A program made the position numbers and the translations under genes. DNA of 64,000 nt from Mesorhizobium sp. (GTDB lineage: Bacteria; Pseudomonadota; Alphaproteobacteria; Rhizobiales; Rhizobiaceae), in the NCBI GenBank assembly GCA_004020875.1, contig SAPZ01000010.1, positions 1 to 64,000 of the forward strand. Reading direction: 5' to 3'. Position 1 is the first letter of the stretch. Each line of letters starts with the position of its first letter. Below are positions 35,407 through 44,434 of this stretch, in pieces. The notes under the pieces are model-generated. The model saw only the letters and a list, made by a program, of their open reading frames with translations, was not told the DNA's origin and did no database searches.

Positions 35407-36072
35407 TCATCCGACGATGGCGAAGGCGTCGCGGGTCTTGCCGGAGGCGGTCTTGACCGGCTTCTGGCCGATCCATTGCACGTGGCGGCCGAGCGTCGCG
35501 GCGGCCGATTCGGTGTTGCCTTGCCGAAGCGCGCTCAGGATCGCGCGGTGGTCCTGGTCGGTGCGGGTTTCCCACTCCGAGCGCCAGGCCGCGAACAGGA
35601 AGCGGGCGCTCGCCGCGTGCAGGTCGTCGATGGCGGAGAGCAGACGCGGCATGTTGCAGGGCGCCAGGATCAGCCGGTGGAAAGTGCGATTGGCCTCTTC
35701 CCAGGAGCGCACATTACGGGATTTGTCGCCGGCCTTTGTCGCCTCCTCGGCCTGGTCGAGGATCGACGCCGTAAGATGAGGCGCGGCATGGCGCAGCGCC
35801 AAGACTTCGAGCGCGGCGCGCATTTCGGCCACCTCCCTGACCTCGCCGAGATCGAAGGAGGCGACGCGCACGCCGCGCCTGGGCTCGCTGATCGCCAACC
35901 CTTGCGCCTCCAGGCGGCGAAACGCCTCGCGCACCGGGACATGGCTGGTGTTGAACTCCTCGGCGACATGGTCCTGGCGCAGCCGCGAGCCGGGCTCGAT
36001 AACGCCCGAAATGATGCGGTCCGCCAGTTCCTTGCTGATGCGGACGGCTATCGTGTCTCCTGTGCTGGCCAT
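35407..36072 (-). CDS. bioR: GntR-family biotin repressor BioR
   Basis: This 221-residue regulator has an N-terminal GntR winged helix (SRLRQDHVAEEFNTSHVPVR, EAFRRLEAQGLAISEPRRGV) and a C-terminal FCD effector domain (EMRAALEVLALRHAAPHLTA, NRTFHRLILAPCNMPRLLSA). BioR proteins repress biotin genes in alphaproteobacteria. The identity rests on the divergently related boxes: TTATAGATAA stands two bases before its own start codon and again before bioY, 312 bases downstream on the same strand. It therefore represses itself and bioY. The start at 36072 is the only sensible one, so the operator covers the place of the ribosome binding site. Confidence 0.92.
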   Translation of the reverse strand: MASTGDTIAVRISKELADRIISGVIEPGSRLRQDHVAEEFNTSHVPVREAFRRLEAQGLAISEPRRGVRVASFDLGEVREVAEMRAALEVLALRHAAPHLTASILDQAEEATKAGDKSRNVRSWEEANRTFHRLILAPCNMPRLLSAIDDLHAASARFLFAAWRSEWETRTDQDHRAILSALRQGNTESAAATLGRHVQWIGQKPVKTASGKTRDAFAIVG

Positions 36073-36074
36073 AT

Positions 36075-36084
36075 TTATAGATAA
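36075..36084 (-). promoter_or_regulatory. BioR operator at the bioR start
   Basis: A perfect TTATAGATAA box ends two bases before the bioR start codon. Bound BioR would block transcription start or elongation directly. Because the box occupies the normal ribosome-binding position and no purine-rich site is seen, the message may be leaderless. Confidence 0.88.
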
Positions 36085-36177
36085 TTAGCCGCGCCGCCCT
36101 TTGTCGAGACGGCCAAAGCGGGATTCACAGGCGCCCTGCCCGGCAGATGCCAGGCAGGCGCAGGGAGGCCAGCAGCC

Positions 36178-37191
36178 TCAGTTCACCCGGCTGATGCAGA
36201 AATCGATGACGTCGATCAATGCCGACTTTTGCGGCGTCGCTTCCAACGGCGCCAGGGCGTCGCGGGCGATCTCGCCGAAATGGCGGGCGCGGCCGATCGT
36301 ATCGGCGATGGCGCCGTGGCGAGCCATCAGGCCGATCGCCTTTTCCAGCCCGGCATCGTCGGTGACGTTTTCCTCGATGGCGCGCTTCCAGAAGGTCCGC
36401 TCGGCCTTGGTGCCGCGCCGGTAGGCGAGGATCACCGGCAGCGTCACCTTGCCCTCGCGGAAATCGTCGCCGACATTTTTGCCGAGATCCTTGCTCGACC
36501 CACCGTAATCCAGCGCATCGTCGATGAGCTGGAAGGCAAGGCCGAGATTCATGCCGTAGGAGCGAAGCGCGGCGCGATCGGTGCGCGAAGCCAGGGCGAT
36601 CACCGGGCCGACTTCGGCGGCGGCCGAAAACAGCGCCGCGGTCTTGGCCTTGATGACAGCGAAATGCTCGTCCTCGGTGGTGTCGAGGTTCTTGGCGGCG
36701 GCAAGCTGCATCACCTCGCCCTCGGCGATGATGGAGGCGGCGGCCGACAGGATGTCCAGGGCTTCCAGCGAGCCGACCTCGACCATCATGCGGAAAGCCT
36801 GACCGAGCAGGAAATCGCCGACCAGAACGCTCGCCTGGTTGCCCCATATCATGCGCGCCGTCTTCTTGCCGCGGCGCAGCGCGCTCTCGTCGACCACGTC
36901 GTCATGCAGGAGCGTGGCCGTATGCATGAACTCGACCGCGGTGGCCAGCTTGACATGGCCTTCGCCCGAATAGCCGAACATCTGCGCGGCGGCCAGCGTC
37001 AGCATGGGCCGGAGCCGCTTGCCGCCGGAAGAGATCAGGTGGTTGGCGATCTCCGGGATCATTTCGACGTCGGAGCCGGCCTTTGACAGGATCAACTCGT
37101 TGACCCGTCCCATGTCGGCGGCCGTCAGATCGATCAGATCCTTGATGGAAGCGGGTTCCCGCTTGCCTTCGATGTTGAGAACGACACCCAC
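36178..37191 (-). CDS. Polyprenyl (octa- or decaprenyl) diphosphate synthase
   Basis: This trans-prenyltransferase of about 337 residues makes the ubiquinone side chain from isopentenyl and allylic diphosphates. It has SSGGKRLRPMLTLAAAQMFG, the first aspartate-rich motif LLHDDVVDES and the second, QLIDDALDYGG. Product length cannot be read reliably, though ubiquinone-10 is usual in these bacteria. GTG codons occur at 37221, 37194 and 37191; GGGAG stands eight bases before 37191, which I prefer. It works upstream of UbiA (20090-21073). It is divergent from the DUF2007 gene. Confidence 0.93.
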   Translation of the reverse strand: MGVVLNIEGKREPASIKDLIDLTAADMGRVNELILSKAGSDVEMIPEIANHLISSGGKRLRPMLTLAAAQMFGYSGEGHVKLATAVEFMHTATLLHDDVVDESALRRGKKTARMIWGNQASVLVGDFLLGQAFRMMVEVGSLEALDILSAAASIIAEGEVMQLAAAKNLDTTEDEHFAVIKAKTAALFSAAAEVGPVIALASRTDRAALRSYGMNLGLAFQLIDDALDYGGSSKDLGKNVGDDFREGKVTLPVILAYRRGTKAERTFWKRAIEENVTDDAGLEKAIGLMARHGAIADTIGRARHFGEIARDALAPLEATPQKSALIDVIDFCISRVN

Positions 37192-37367
37192 CACGACAAC
37201 TCCCGTCTCTTCAACGCGCACGAGCAGCGCGCGTCACGGCACCCTTAGTCCCGGCCCGACTCTAGGGCGGCACAACCGGGCACGGCAAGAGGCGAATTAG
37301 CGCGCTTTGCCGACGCTGTGTCCACCCGCACGTTTACACGAACGCCGCAACCTGCGATTTTCGTTCC

Positions 37368-37592
37368 ATGATCGAGCTTGTCCGCACCAATGACGCCGTC
37401 GTGATCTCCTTTGTCGAATCGCTGATGCGCGACGCCGGCATCGCCTGTTTCGTCGCCGACCAGAATATGAGCGTGCTCGAAGGGTCGATCGGACTTTTGC
37501 AGAAGCGGGTCATGGTCGACGCCGACAAGGCCGACGTGGCGCGCCGTATCCTCAAGGATGCCGGCATCGAAAACGAGATCCGCCAGAAATAA
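37368..37592 (+). CDS. DUF2007 domain protein
   Basis: This 74-residue protein fits DUF2007, small proteins thought to have a signalling or binding role: MIELVRTNDAVVISFVESLM, then ADQNMSVLEGSIGLLQKRVM and VARRILKDAG. It has no signal peptide. The stop overlaps the next start by one base (TAATG), so it is translated together with the methyltransferase. This pairing is seen in other rhizobia; a regulatory partner role is possible but unproven. Confidence 0.88.
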   Translation: MIELVRTNDAVVISFVESLMRDAGIACFVADQNMSVLEGSIGLLQKRVMVDADKADVARRILKDAGIENEIRQK

Positions 37593-38383
37593 TGGCAGCG
37601 ACAACAGCCCCAGATACGCCGGCGCACACGGTCGATGCCTTCCATCGCGGACGCTTCTGGCTGGTGCAGCCGAGCCAGGGCGGTCATCGCGCCGGCATGG
37701 ACGCCATGATGCTGGCGGCCGCGGTGCCGGCCGGCTTTTCCGCGCGGCTCGCCGATTTCGGCGCCGGCGCCGGCGCTGCTGCCCTTGCCGTGCTGTCGCG
37801 CTGCCCGGCGGCACAGGCCGTGCTCGTCGAGCGCTCCGCCGAAATGGCGGGGTTCGCCGCCGCCACGCTTTCGCATCCCGGCAATGCGCATCTCGGCGAC
37901 CGCGCTTCGGTGCTGACAGCCGACGTAACGCTGACCGGCCGAGCCCGCGCTGAAGCCGGGCTCGCCGACAATTCCTTCGACTTCGTCATCATGAATCCGC
38001 CTTTCAACGCGGCACAGGACCGCTCGACGCCCGACGCGCTGCGCCGGCAGGCGCATGTGGCGGAGGACGGGCTGTTCGAAAGCTGGATCAGGAGCGCCGC
38101 CGCCGTCGCCAGGCCGCGCGGCGGGCTGGCCGTCATCGCGCGGCCCGAACAGCTCGTCGCTATCCTCGATGCAATCGAAGGGCGCTTTGGCGATGCCGAA
38201 TTGCTGTGCGTGCATCCGCGCCCGGATGCGGCGGCGATCCGCATTGTCGTCAGGGCGGTGCTCGGCGCGCGCGGGAAACTGTCGATCCGCCCGCCGCTCG
38301 CCTTGCACGGGCCATCCGGAAACGAGCCGAGCGAGCGGACGGAAATGATCAACAACGGCCTGGCATCGCTGTTCGGCGATTGA
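37592..38383 (+). CDS. SAM-dependent methyltransferase, TrmN6/YfiC type
   Basis: This 263-residue enzyme has the SAM-binding motif LADFGAGAGAAALAVLSRCP near residue 55 and the catalytic FVIMNPPFNA near residue 131. The NPPF tetrapeptide is typical of enzymes that methylate exocyclic amino groups of bases, and the closest known type is TrmN6, which methylates A37 of tRNA-Val. The tRNA target is inferred. It overlaps the DUF2007 gene by one base and lies 138 bases before the S49 peptidase gene on the same strand. Confidence 0.85.
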   Translation: MAATTAPDTPAHTVDAFHRGRFWLVQPSQGGHRAGMDAMMLAAAVPAGFSARLADFGAGAGAAALAVLSRCPAAQAVLVERSAEMAGFAAATLSHPGNAHLGDRASVLTADVTLTGRARAEAGLADNSFDFVIMNPPFNAAQDRSTPDALRRQAHVAEDGLFESWIRSAAAVARPRGGLAVIARPEQLVAILDAIEGRFGDAELLCVHPRPDAAAIRIVVRAVLGARGKLSIRPPLALHGPSGNEPSERTEMINNGLASLFGD

Positions 38384-38521
38384 TCCCAGGCGCGCGATGC
38401 GGCATTGCCGTTGGGCGGCGAATTCCTACATGGCAAAGCAAGATAACGTCGCGTCTGAGAGACATTACCGACTTAACCGATCCCATCTTGCTCCTTTGCA
38501 TTCCACCGGAGAAACCCGTTC

Positions 38522-39379
38522 GTGAAACGCCTTTTCAACCGCCTGCTGCCGAAATCCTGGCGCTCGACAGTCGTCACCATTCCGGTCATCCGGCTGCAAG
38601 GCACAATCATGGCCGGCGGCGGTCAGTTCCGGCCGAGCCTGTCGCTCGCCTCGACAGCCGGCCTCCTCGAAAAGGCGTTCGGCTTCGACGCGCCGGCGGT
38701 CGCCATCTCGATCAATTCGCCGGGCGGCTCGCCGGTCCAGTCGAGGCTGATCTTCAAGCGCATCCGCGACCTGGCGGCGGAAAAGAACAAGAAGGTGCTG
38801 GTCTTCGTCGAGGATGTCGCGGCTTCCGGCGGCTACATGATCGCGATCGCCGGCGACGAGATTTTCGCCGACCCGTCCTCGATCGTCGGCTCGATCGGCG
38901 TGGTCTCAGCCTCGTTCGGCTTCCCCGATTTGATGAAGAAGATCGGCGTCGAGCGGCGCGTCCACACAGCCGGGCAGAACAAGGCCGTGCTCGATCCTTT
39001 CAAGCCCGAGAAGAAGGAAGACGTCGAGCGGTTGAAGGCGCTGCAGCTCGAAGTGCACGAGACTTTCATCGACCTCGTCAAGGAGCGGCGCGGCAGCAAG
39101 CTCAAGGACGATCCCGACCTGTTCACCGGCCTGTTCTGGACCGCGAAGAGGGGCCTGGAGCTCGGTCTGGTCGATGCGCTGGGCGACATGCGCAGTGTGC
39201 TCAAGACCCGTTTCGGCGACAAGACGCAGCTGAAGCTGATCACCGCGCCGCGGGGGCTGTTTGGCCGTTTCGGCCTGTTCGGCTCGCGCTTCTCGGCGCC
39301 CGATATCGCCGCCGCTGCCGCAAACGGCATCCTCGATGCGGCGGAAGAGCGCGCGCTGTGGGCGCGCTTCGGGCTTTGA
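38522..39379 (+). CDS. S49 family serine peptidase (SppA/SohB-like)
   Basis: This 285-residue protein has the S49 ClpP-like fold: AVAISINSPGGSPVQSRLIF near residue 59, the nucleophile serine in EDVAASGGYMIAIAGDE (near residue 103) and GSIGVVSASFGFPDL. The lysine that completes the dyad is likely in RRVHTAGQNKAVLDPF. It degrades signal peptides or misfolded membrane proteins. The N-terminus is only weakly hydrophobic, so it may be cytoplasmic or peripheral. The start is a GTG at 38522 behind CCGGAG. Confidence 0.9.
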   Translation: MKRLFNRLLPKSWRSTVVTIPVIRLQGTIMAGGGQFRPSLSLASTAGLLEKAFGFDAPAVAISINSPGGSPVQSRLIFKRIRDLAAEKNKKVLVFVEDVAASGGYMIAIAGDEIFADPSSIVGSIGVVSASFGFPDLMKKIGVERRVHTAGQNKAVLDPFKPEKKEDVERLKALQLEVHETFIDLVKERRGSKLKDDPDLFTGLFWTAKRGLELGLVDALGDMRSVLKTRFGDKTQLKLITAPRGLFGRFGLFGSRFSAPDIAAAAANGILDAAEERALWARFGL

Positions 39380-39463
39380 AAAAGCCATGATTGCGGATAG
39401 CATGATCGCTTGACCGAGCCCCTTCGGCCGGCCTTGCCGCGAGAACGCGGGAGGAGTTTGGAG

Positions 39464-39649
39464 ATGCCGCAGATCATTTTCTTCGCTGTTGTCGGTGCCG
39501 CCGCTTACTTCGGCTACCGCGCTTTCGTGCGCGAGGCCGAGCGCGTGACGGCCAAGATCCGGCGCACCGAGAAGCAGGCGGCGAACGGTACAATGGGCAC
39601 GCTGGTCAAGGATCCCAAGACCGGCGAATATCGCCTCGCCAAGGACTGA
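39464..39649 (+). CDS. Small membrane-anchored hypothetical protein
   Basis: This 61-residue protein has one N-terminal membrane helix ([20 protein letters not shown]), a basic helix ([15 protein letters not shown]) and a conserved-looking end ([15 protein letters not shown]). GGAGGAGTTTGGAG before the ATG is a strong ribosome binding site, so it is surely translated. Similar short proteins sit beside S49 peptidase genes in rhizobia. The function is unknown. The stop is four bases before the presumed ispE start. Confidence 0.8.
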   Translation: MPQIIFFAVVGAAAYFGYRAFVREAERVTAKIRRTEKQAANGTMGTLVKDPKTGEYRLAKD

Positions 39650-39653
39650 TCCC

Positions 39654-40568
39654 ATCTCGCCAGCAGCCGACATCCTAGAGCCCGGCACAGATGTCCGGAC
39701 GTGGCTTGCGCCTGCCAAGATCAACCTGGCGCTGCATGTCACCGGACGGCGCGACGACGGTTATCATCTCGTCGACAGCCTTGCCGTCTTCACCCGCTTC
39801 GGCGACCGGCTCGAGATCGAGCCGGCGGAGCAGGATGAATTCTCGGTGTCCGGGCGCTATGCCGCCGGCCTGCCGCTCGACGACGGCAATCTGGTGGTCA
39901 AGGCGCGCGATGCCTTGCGCCGGGAAGCCGGCGCGCAACGAACGTCACCCGTCGCCATTCGGTTGGAGAAGAACCTGCCGGTCGCCTCGGGCGTGGGCGG
40001 CGGCTCCAGCGACGCAGCAGCCGCGCTCAACGCGCTGACGCGGCTCTGGAGGCTCGACATCGACGACATCTCGTTGGCCCGGATCGGGCTTTCGCTCGGC
40101 GCCGACCTGCCGATGTGCCTGAAGTCGAAACCGCTGGTCGCGCGTGGCATCGGCGACGAGGTGTCGCCGCTCTCCGCGTTCCCGGCGCTTGGCCTCGTTC
40201 TGGTCAATCCGGGCACCGCCGTCTCGACGCCAGACGTTTTCAAGGCGCTCTCGCGTCGCGACAACGCGGCGCTGCCGCCGCTCCCAAGGCGCCTCGACTT
40301 CCACGCCATCCGCAACTGGCTGGAGACGACCCGCAACGATCTCGAACCTGCCGCCCATTCCCTCCAGCCGGCGATCGGCGAGGCGCTCAGGGCGCTCAAA
40401 CGCGCCGACGCCGCCTTCGCACGAATGTCCGGTTCGGGTGCCACCTGCTTCGGCCTGTTCGAGACGGGCAATGTCGCCAAGCGCGCCGCGATCGAGATCC
40501 GCGCGCGCCACCCTGACTGGTTCGTGGCCGCCACGCGCAGCATGGAGGTGAGCGATGGCGAAGCTTGA
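39654..40568 (+). CDS. ispE: 4-diphosphocytidyl-2-C-methyl-D-erythritol kinase, probable ATC start
   Basis: This GHMP kinase of the non-mevalonate isoprenoid pathway phosphorylates CDP-methylerythritol. It has [20 protein letters not shown], the ATP loop [20 protein letters not shown] and the C-terminal [10 protein letters not shown]. The conserved N-terminus begins near 39708, but the frame contains no ATG, GTG or TTG upstream of it; the first such codon is a GTG at 39846, which would remove the catalytic part. An ATC at 39654 sits eight bases behind AAGGA and gives a 304-residue protein, so I use it. Either a rare AUC start, a mutation or a base-call error is involved. The last 14 bases overlap moaB. 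Confidence 0.85.
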   Translation: MSPAADILEPGTDVRTWLAPAKINLALHVTGRRDDGYHLVDSLAVFTRFGDRLEIEPAEQDEFSVSGRYAAGLPLDDGNLVVKARDALRREAGAQRTSPVAIRLEKNLPVASGVGGGSSDAAAALNALTRLWRLDIDDISLARIGLSLGADLPMCLKSKPLVARGIGDEVSPLSAFPALGLVLVNPGTAVSTPDVFKALSRRDNAALPPLPRRLDFHAIRNWLETTRNDLEPAAHSLQPAIGEALRALKRADAAFARMSGSGATCFGLFETGNVAKRAAIEIRARHPDWFVAATRSMEVSDGEA

Positions 40569-41112
40569 CCAGAACCGGCCCTTCATTCCGGTGCGCATCG
40601 CGGTGCTGACCGTCTCGGACACGCGCAGCCTCGCCGACGACAAATCCGGCCAGACGCTGGCCGACCGCATCGCGGAAGCCGGCCACACGCTTGCCGCGCG
40701 CGACATCGTCACCGACGATCGCGAGAAGATCCGCGACAAGGTTCTCGGCTGGTCGAAGGATGAAAATATCGACGTCGTCATCACCACCGGCGGCACCGGT
40801 TTCACCGGCCGCGACGTGACGCCGGAGGCGCTGGAGCCGATCTTCGAAAAGCGCATGGACGGCTTTTCCGAAGTCTTCCACCGCATTTCCTACGACAAGA
40901 TCGGCACCTCGACGATCCAGAGCCGGGCAACCGGCGGCGTCGTCAACGCCACCTTCGTCTTCGTGCTGCCGGGCTCGCCCGGCGCCTGCAAGGACGCCTG
41001 GGACGGCATCATCAAGGCGCAGCTCGACTACCGGCACATGCCCTGCAATTTCGTGGAAATCATGCCGCGGCTGGACGAGCATCTTCGGCGCGGCGGCAAG
41101 CCCATTTCGTAA
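40555..41112 (+). CDS. moaB: Molybdenum cofactor biosynthesis protein B
   Basis: This 185-residue protein of the MoaB/MogA family adenylates molybdopterin. It shows [40 protein letters not shown] (the TGGTG loop) and [20 protein letters not shown]. Length matches MoaB. It overlaps ispE by 14 bases in another frame, which suggests translational coupling although the pathways are unrelated. Confidence 0.95.
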   Translation: MAKLDQNRPFIPVRIAVLTVSDTRSLADDKSGQTLADRIAEAGHTLAARDIVTDDREKIRDKVLGWSKDENIDVVITTGGTGFTGRDVTPEALEPIFEKRMDGFSEVFHRISYDKIGTSTIQSRATGGVVNATFVFVLPGSPGACKDAWDGIIKAQLDYRHMPCNFVEIMPRLDEHLRRGGKPIS

Positions 41113-41128
41113 AGAGGTCGCCCAGGCG

Positions 41129-41632
41129 TCACTTCGGCGACGCCACCCGGATTTCGGCGTTCAACCGCCTAGTCGCGAGACCCCGAGCCAGGGCTTCCGC
41201 ACTGCGCGCGCTCTTTGCCAGAGCGGAGGCCTGGCGCTTGCTGATGACAAGACCCTCGGCCAGCGCCCGGTTGCCCGAAAAGACACGCGCCAGGAAAGGC
41301 GCGCGATCGGCGCGGGCGCGTGAAAAGCGTGCCGGCATGGTTTGCCTCGCCGTGTGGGCGACGACTTCGTCGATCCAGCCTTCGGCGAGCCGGGCGCCAG
41401 GTTCCAGAAGCAGCAGCCAGTCGCCCTTGGCCTGACTGATACCGGCGCCGATGCCGCCGGTCACATAATGACAGCCGGCATGTTCGGCCACCCGATGCGT
41501 TTGGTCCGTCGAGCCTTGATCGCAGACGATGACGTCGCGCACCACGCCTTCGACCGCGCCGCCGACCAGCGAGGCGAGCGTACGGGCAAGCCCCTCTTCG
41601 TCGTTGCGGGTTTCGATGAGGACGCTGATCAT
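41129..41632 (-). CDS. Family 2 glycosyltransferase-like protein
   Basis: This 167-residue protein has the GT-A start MISVLIETRNDEEGLARTLA and the nucleotide-binding part DVIVCDQGSTDQTHRVAEHA, followed by AKGDWLLLLEPGARL. In classic GT2 enzymes a DxD motif follows; here only LEPGAR is present, so catalytic activity is uncertain. The C-terminal half is basic and short. The ATG at 41632 is preferred to a start at 41716 that reads through an unrelated basic stretch. It converges with moaB and is divergent from the radical SAM gene. Confidence 0.75.
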   Translation of the reverse strand: MISVLIETRNDEEGLARTLASLVGGAVEGVVRDVIVCDQGSTDQTHRVAEHAGCHYVTGGIGAGISQAKGDWLLLLEPGARLAEGWIDEVVAHTARQTMPARFSRARADRAPFLARVFSGNRALAEGLVISKRQASALAKSARSAEALARGLATRRLNAEIRVASPK

Positions 41633-41730
41633 TCTTAGCCGAATAGCGGAAAGCCAGGGTTTGCGCCAGTTGCGCTTTTCAGCTGAAAAAGTTCTTGCTT
41701 TGTTCTCCTCCGGCAAATAGGAATAGTTTC

Positions 41731-42936
41731 ATGAACAGAGCGATTCGACAGCCTGCCGACAGGCCCTGGGAAAGGGCGAAAATGGAACAGATCGTACGCG
41801 CCGACATTGCTGCTTTCGGAGCAGGCAGAGCCGAAATGGCGAACGCGATGATCGAGCAAAGCGGCATGCGCGTGCGGCCCGACCGCAATCGCGGCCGCTC
41901 GGCCGGCATCAACCCGTCCGGCCGGTTCGAGCCGGTCAGCCGGCATGTCTTCGATGACGGCTGGAACTCGCTTGAGGAGCTGCCGCCCTTCAAGACGGAA
42001 GTGCAGGTCGAGAAGCCGCGCACCATCATCACCCGCAACGAGTCGCCCGACATCTCCTTCGACCGTTCGATCAATCCATATCGCGGCTGCGAGCATGGCT
42101 GCGTCTACTGCTTCGCCCGGCCGACGCATGCCTTCATGGGCCTGTCGCCGGGGCTGGATTTCGAATCGAAGCTGTTCGCCAAGCCGGATGCGGCGCGCAT
42201 GCTGGACAGGGAGTTGTCTAAGCCGGGCTACCAGCCGCGCACCATTGCCATCGGCACCAACACCGATCCCTATCAGCCGATCGAGAAGCAATACCGCATC
42301 ATGCGCGAGATCCTCGAGGTGCTGGAGGCGCGCGGACACCCGGTCGGCATCGTCACCAAGTCGGCGCTGGTGACGCGCGACATCGACATCCTGTCGCGCA
42401 TGGCGGAGCGCGGCCTTGCCAAGGTGGCGCTGTCGGTGACGACGATGGACCGCATGCTGGCCCGCACCATGGAGCCGCGCGCGTCGACCCCGACGAAGCG
42501 GCTGGAGGCGATCAGGCAATTGTCGGACGCCGGCATCCCGGCCTCCGTGATGGTGGCGCCGATCATTCCGGGCCTGACCGATCCGGAGATGGAGCGCATC
42601 CTCGATTCGGCGCGGGCCGCCGGCGCGAGGGAGGCAGGCTACGTCATCCTGCGCCTGCCGCTTGAAGTGGCGCCGATCTTCAAGGATTGGCTGTTGCGGC
42701 ATTATCCGGATCGCTACCGGCATGTGATGTCGCTGATCCGTTCGATGCGCGACGGCAAGGACTACGACTCCGAATGGGGCAAGCGCATGAAAGGCGCCGG
42801 CCCCTATGCCTGGCAGATCGGCCGGCGCTTCGAGATCGCGGCCAAGCGCCTCGGCCTCAACGTCGAACGGCGGCAGCTTCGCATCGATCAATTCGTCGCA
42901 GGCTCCGGCGCCGGCGAGCAGTTGATGCTGCTTTGA
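41731..42936 (+). CDS. Radical SAM protein, PA0069/SplB-like family
   Basis: This 401-residue protein carries the radical SAM cluster motif [14 protein letters not shown] (CxxxCxxC) near residue 118 and the conserved [18 protein letters not shown]. The family is related to spore photoproduct lyase in the core but its reaction is unknown. An N-terminal basic stretch ([20 protein letters not shown]) is typical of the PA0069 group. The ATG at 41731 follows AGGA at good spacing. A palindrome with a T-run follows at 42969-43015. Confidence 0.9.
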   Translation: MNRAIRQPADRPWERAKMEQIVRADIAAFGAGRAEMANAMIEQSGMRVRPDRNRGRSAGINPSGRFEPVSRHVFDDGWNSLEELPPFKTEVQVEKPRTIITRNESPDISFDRSINPYRGCEHGCVYCFARPTHAFMGLSPGLDFESKLFAKPDAARMLDRELSKPGYQPRTIAIGTNTDPYQPIEKQYRIMREILEVLEARGHPVGIVTKSALVTRDIDILSRMAERGLAKVALSVTTMDRMLARTMEPRASTPTKRLEAIRQLSDAGIPASVMVAPIIPGLTDPEMERILDSARAAGAREAGYVILRLPLEVAPIFKDWLLRHYPDRYRHVMSLIRSMRDGKDYDSEWGKRMKGAGPYAWQIGRRFEIAAKRLGLNVERRQLRIDQFVAGSGAGEQLMLL

Positions 42937-42968
42937 GCTCGCTGCCGGCGATGACTGGCAGGTACCAA

Positions 42969-43005
42969 GCAGTTCCAGGCAAAGCGGTTTTCCGTCTGGA
43001 ATTGC
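42969..43005 (+). repeat. Dispersed palindrome, GCAATTC family, copy B, possible terminator
   Basis: GCAGTTCCAG at 42969-42978 pairs with CTGGAATTGC at 42996-43005, one G-T pair included, with AAGCGGTTTTCCG inside. It is the same type as copy A at 23316-23362. Five Ts follow at 43010-43014, so it may end the radical SAM transcript. Confidence 0.65.
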
Positions 43006-43132
43006 AGTCTTTTTGAAGTATCCCGTCCGGCCCCTGTCCCCCGGCTGTGAGACGGTGCCCTCCCGGTCCGGCGCCCCACCCGACCCGGAGGGACTTGCGG
43101 AGAATCGGAGCCGATGCGAACCTCGCCGCATC

Positions 43133-43828
43133 ATGGCTCGCGCGCGTTCCGATTCTCCGCTCCTCTTTGAAATGGTCGAGAAGCCTGACTTCTCGATCGA
43201 GACGAAAGCGATGGCCGACGGGCTGTGGCCGGTCGCCGGCATGGACGAGGCAGGGCGCGGTCCGCTCGCCGGCCCGGTGGTGGCTGCGGCGGTGGTACTC
43301 AACCCCGCAAATATTCCTGAGGGCCTCGACGATTCCAAACGCCTGACCCATTTGCAGCGCGAGGCGCTGTTCCTTAAGATCCTCGGTTCGGCGCTCAGCG
43401 TCTCGATGGCCTCGGTCAGCGCCGAAGGCATCGACAACAGCAACATCCTGAAAGCGAGTCTCGAAGCGATGCGCCGCGCCGCGGCGGGCCTGTCGCTGCA
43501 ACCGAAACTCGCCTTGGCCGACGGCCGCGACATTCCGCCAGGCCTCGCCTGCGAAGGCCGCGCGCTGATCAAGGGCGACCAGCGCTCGCAGTCGATCGCC
43601 GCCGCCTCGATCGTCGCCAAGGTGATGCGCGACCGCATGATGTGCGGCTGCGGCGGCCATCACGAGCACTACGGTTTCGAAGTGCATATGGGCTATGCGA
43701 CGGTCCGGCACCGAACCGCGATCGAGACGCATGGCCCAGTGGCAAGGCTGCACCGGACCTCCTTCGCGCCGTTCAGGCTGGGCGGGGTGGAAGTGTTTGA
43801 GGAAGAAAGCTTGGCGGGATTGGAGTAA
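43133..43828 (+). CDS. rnhB: Ribonuclease HII
   Basis: This 231-residue nuclease removes ribonucleotides from DNA-RNA hybrids. The catalytic acidic residues lie in [20 protein letters not shown] (near residue 36) and in [30 protein letters not shown] and [15 protein letters not shown] are also conserved. I use the ATG at 43133, which fits the family length; a start at 43013 would add 40 unlike residues, and no start has a good ribosome binding site. It converges with the ATP synthase operon. Confidence 0.93.
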   Translation: MARARSDSPLLFEMVEKPDFSIETKAMADGLWPVAGMDEAGRGPLAGPVVAAAVVLNPANIPEGLDDSKRLTHLQREALFLKILGSALSVSMASVSAEGIDNSNILKASLEAMRRAAAGLSLQPKLALADGRDIPPGLACEGRALIKGDQRSQSIAAASIVAKVMRDRMMCGCGGHHEHYGFEVHMGYATVRHRTAIETHGPVARLHRTSFAPFRLGGVEVFEEESLAGLE

Positions 43829-43878
43829 CGGCGACTGCCTCGATCCTTCGTCATCAACTCTGACGAACGAGCTACAAC

Positions 43879-43908
43879 AAAAAAACCGCCGGGTTGCCCA
43901 GGCGGCTT
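43879..43908 (-). terminator. Intrinsic terminator of the F0 ATP synthase operon
   Basis: On the minus strand CCGCC-TGGG, a CAA loop and CCC-GGCGG form a stem (43886-43905), followed by seven Ts (43885-43879). It begins 27 bases after the last gene, atpF. This is the clearest intrinsic terminator in the window. Confidence 0.9.
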
Positions 43909-43931
43909 TCTGATTAGCGACTGCAAAAGGC

Positions 43932-44423
43932 TCAGTTCAGCTTGGCCTTGACGTCATTGAGCGCCGACTTGAACAGGTCGGCACCGGCCTTGGCATCGAC
44001 CTTGGCGGCAAGCAGCGCGCGGGCGGCCTCGACGGCGATGTCGACGGCGCTGGCACGCACTTCGCTGACGGCCTCGCGCTCGGCCTGGCTGATCTTCTGC
44101 TCGGCAAGCGCGGTGCGCCGGGCGACATAGTCCTCGGTCTTCTTGGCCGCTTCCGAAGCAAGCAGATCAGCCTCGCGCTTGGCGGCGGCGACGATGTCGG
44201 CGGCCTCCTTCTCGGCTTCCTTGCGCTTCCGCTGATACTGGGCAAGCAGCTGCTGGGCCTCTTCACGAAGCTTGCGCGCTTCCTCGAGCTCGCCGCTGAT
44301 CTTGGCCGCGCGAGCGTCCAGCGACTTGGTGAGCATGCCCGGCACCTTCAGATAGATGACGGCGCCGAGGAAAATGATGAGCGCGATGGTGGCCCAGAGC
44401 GTGGCGAGTGATGTGGCGTCCAT
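43932..44423 (-). CDS. atpF: ATP synthase F0 subunit b
   Basis: This 163-residue protein is one of the two peripheral stalk subunits. It has an N-terminal membrane helix (LATLWATIALIIFLGAVIYL) and a long charged coiled coil (EAEKEAADIVAAAKREADLL) ending FKSALNDVKAKLN. The ATG at 44423 follows AGGAG by seven bases. It is the last gene of the operon, 11 bases after atpG, and is followed by an intrinsic terminator. Confidence 0.93.
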   Translation of the reverse strand: MDATSLATLWATIALIIFLGAVIYLKVPGMLTKSLDARAAKISGELEEARKLREEAQQLLAQYQRKRKEAEKEAADIVAAAKREADLLASEAAKKTEDYVARRTALAEQKISQAEREAVSEVRASAVDIAVEAARALLAAKVDAKAGADLFKSALNDVKAKLN

Positions 44424-44434
44424 GATCCAGCTCC

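Noticed and set aside
41129..41632. Calling this a fully active glycosyltransferase of an exopolysaccharide locus
   Set aside because: It lacks a clear DxD motif, is short, and has no polysaccharide genes around it.
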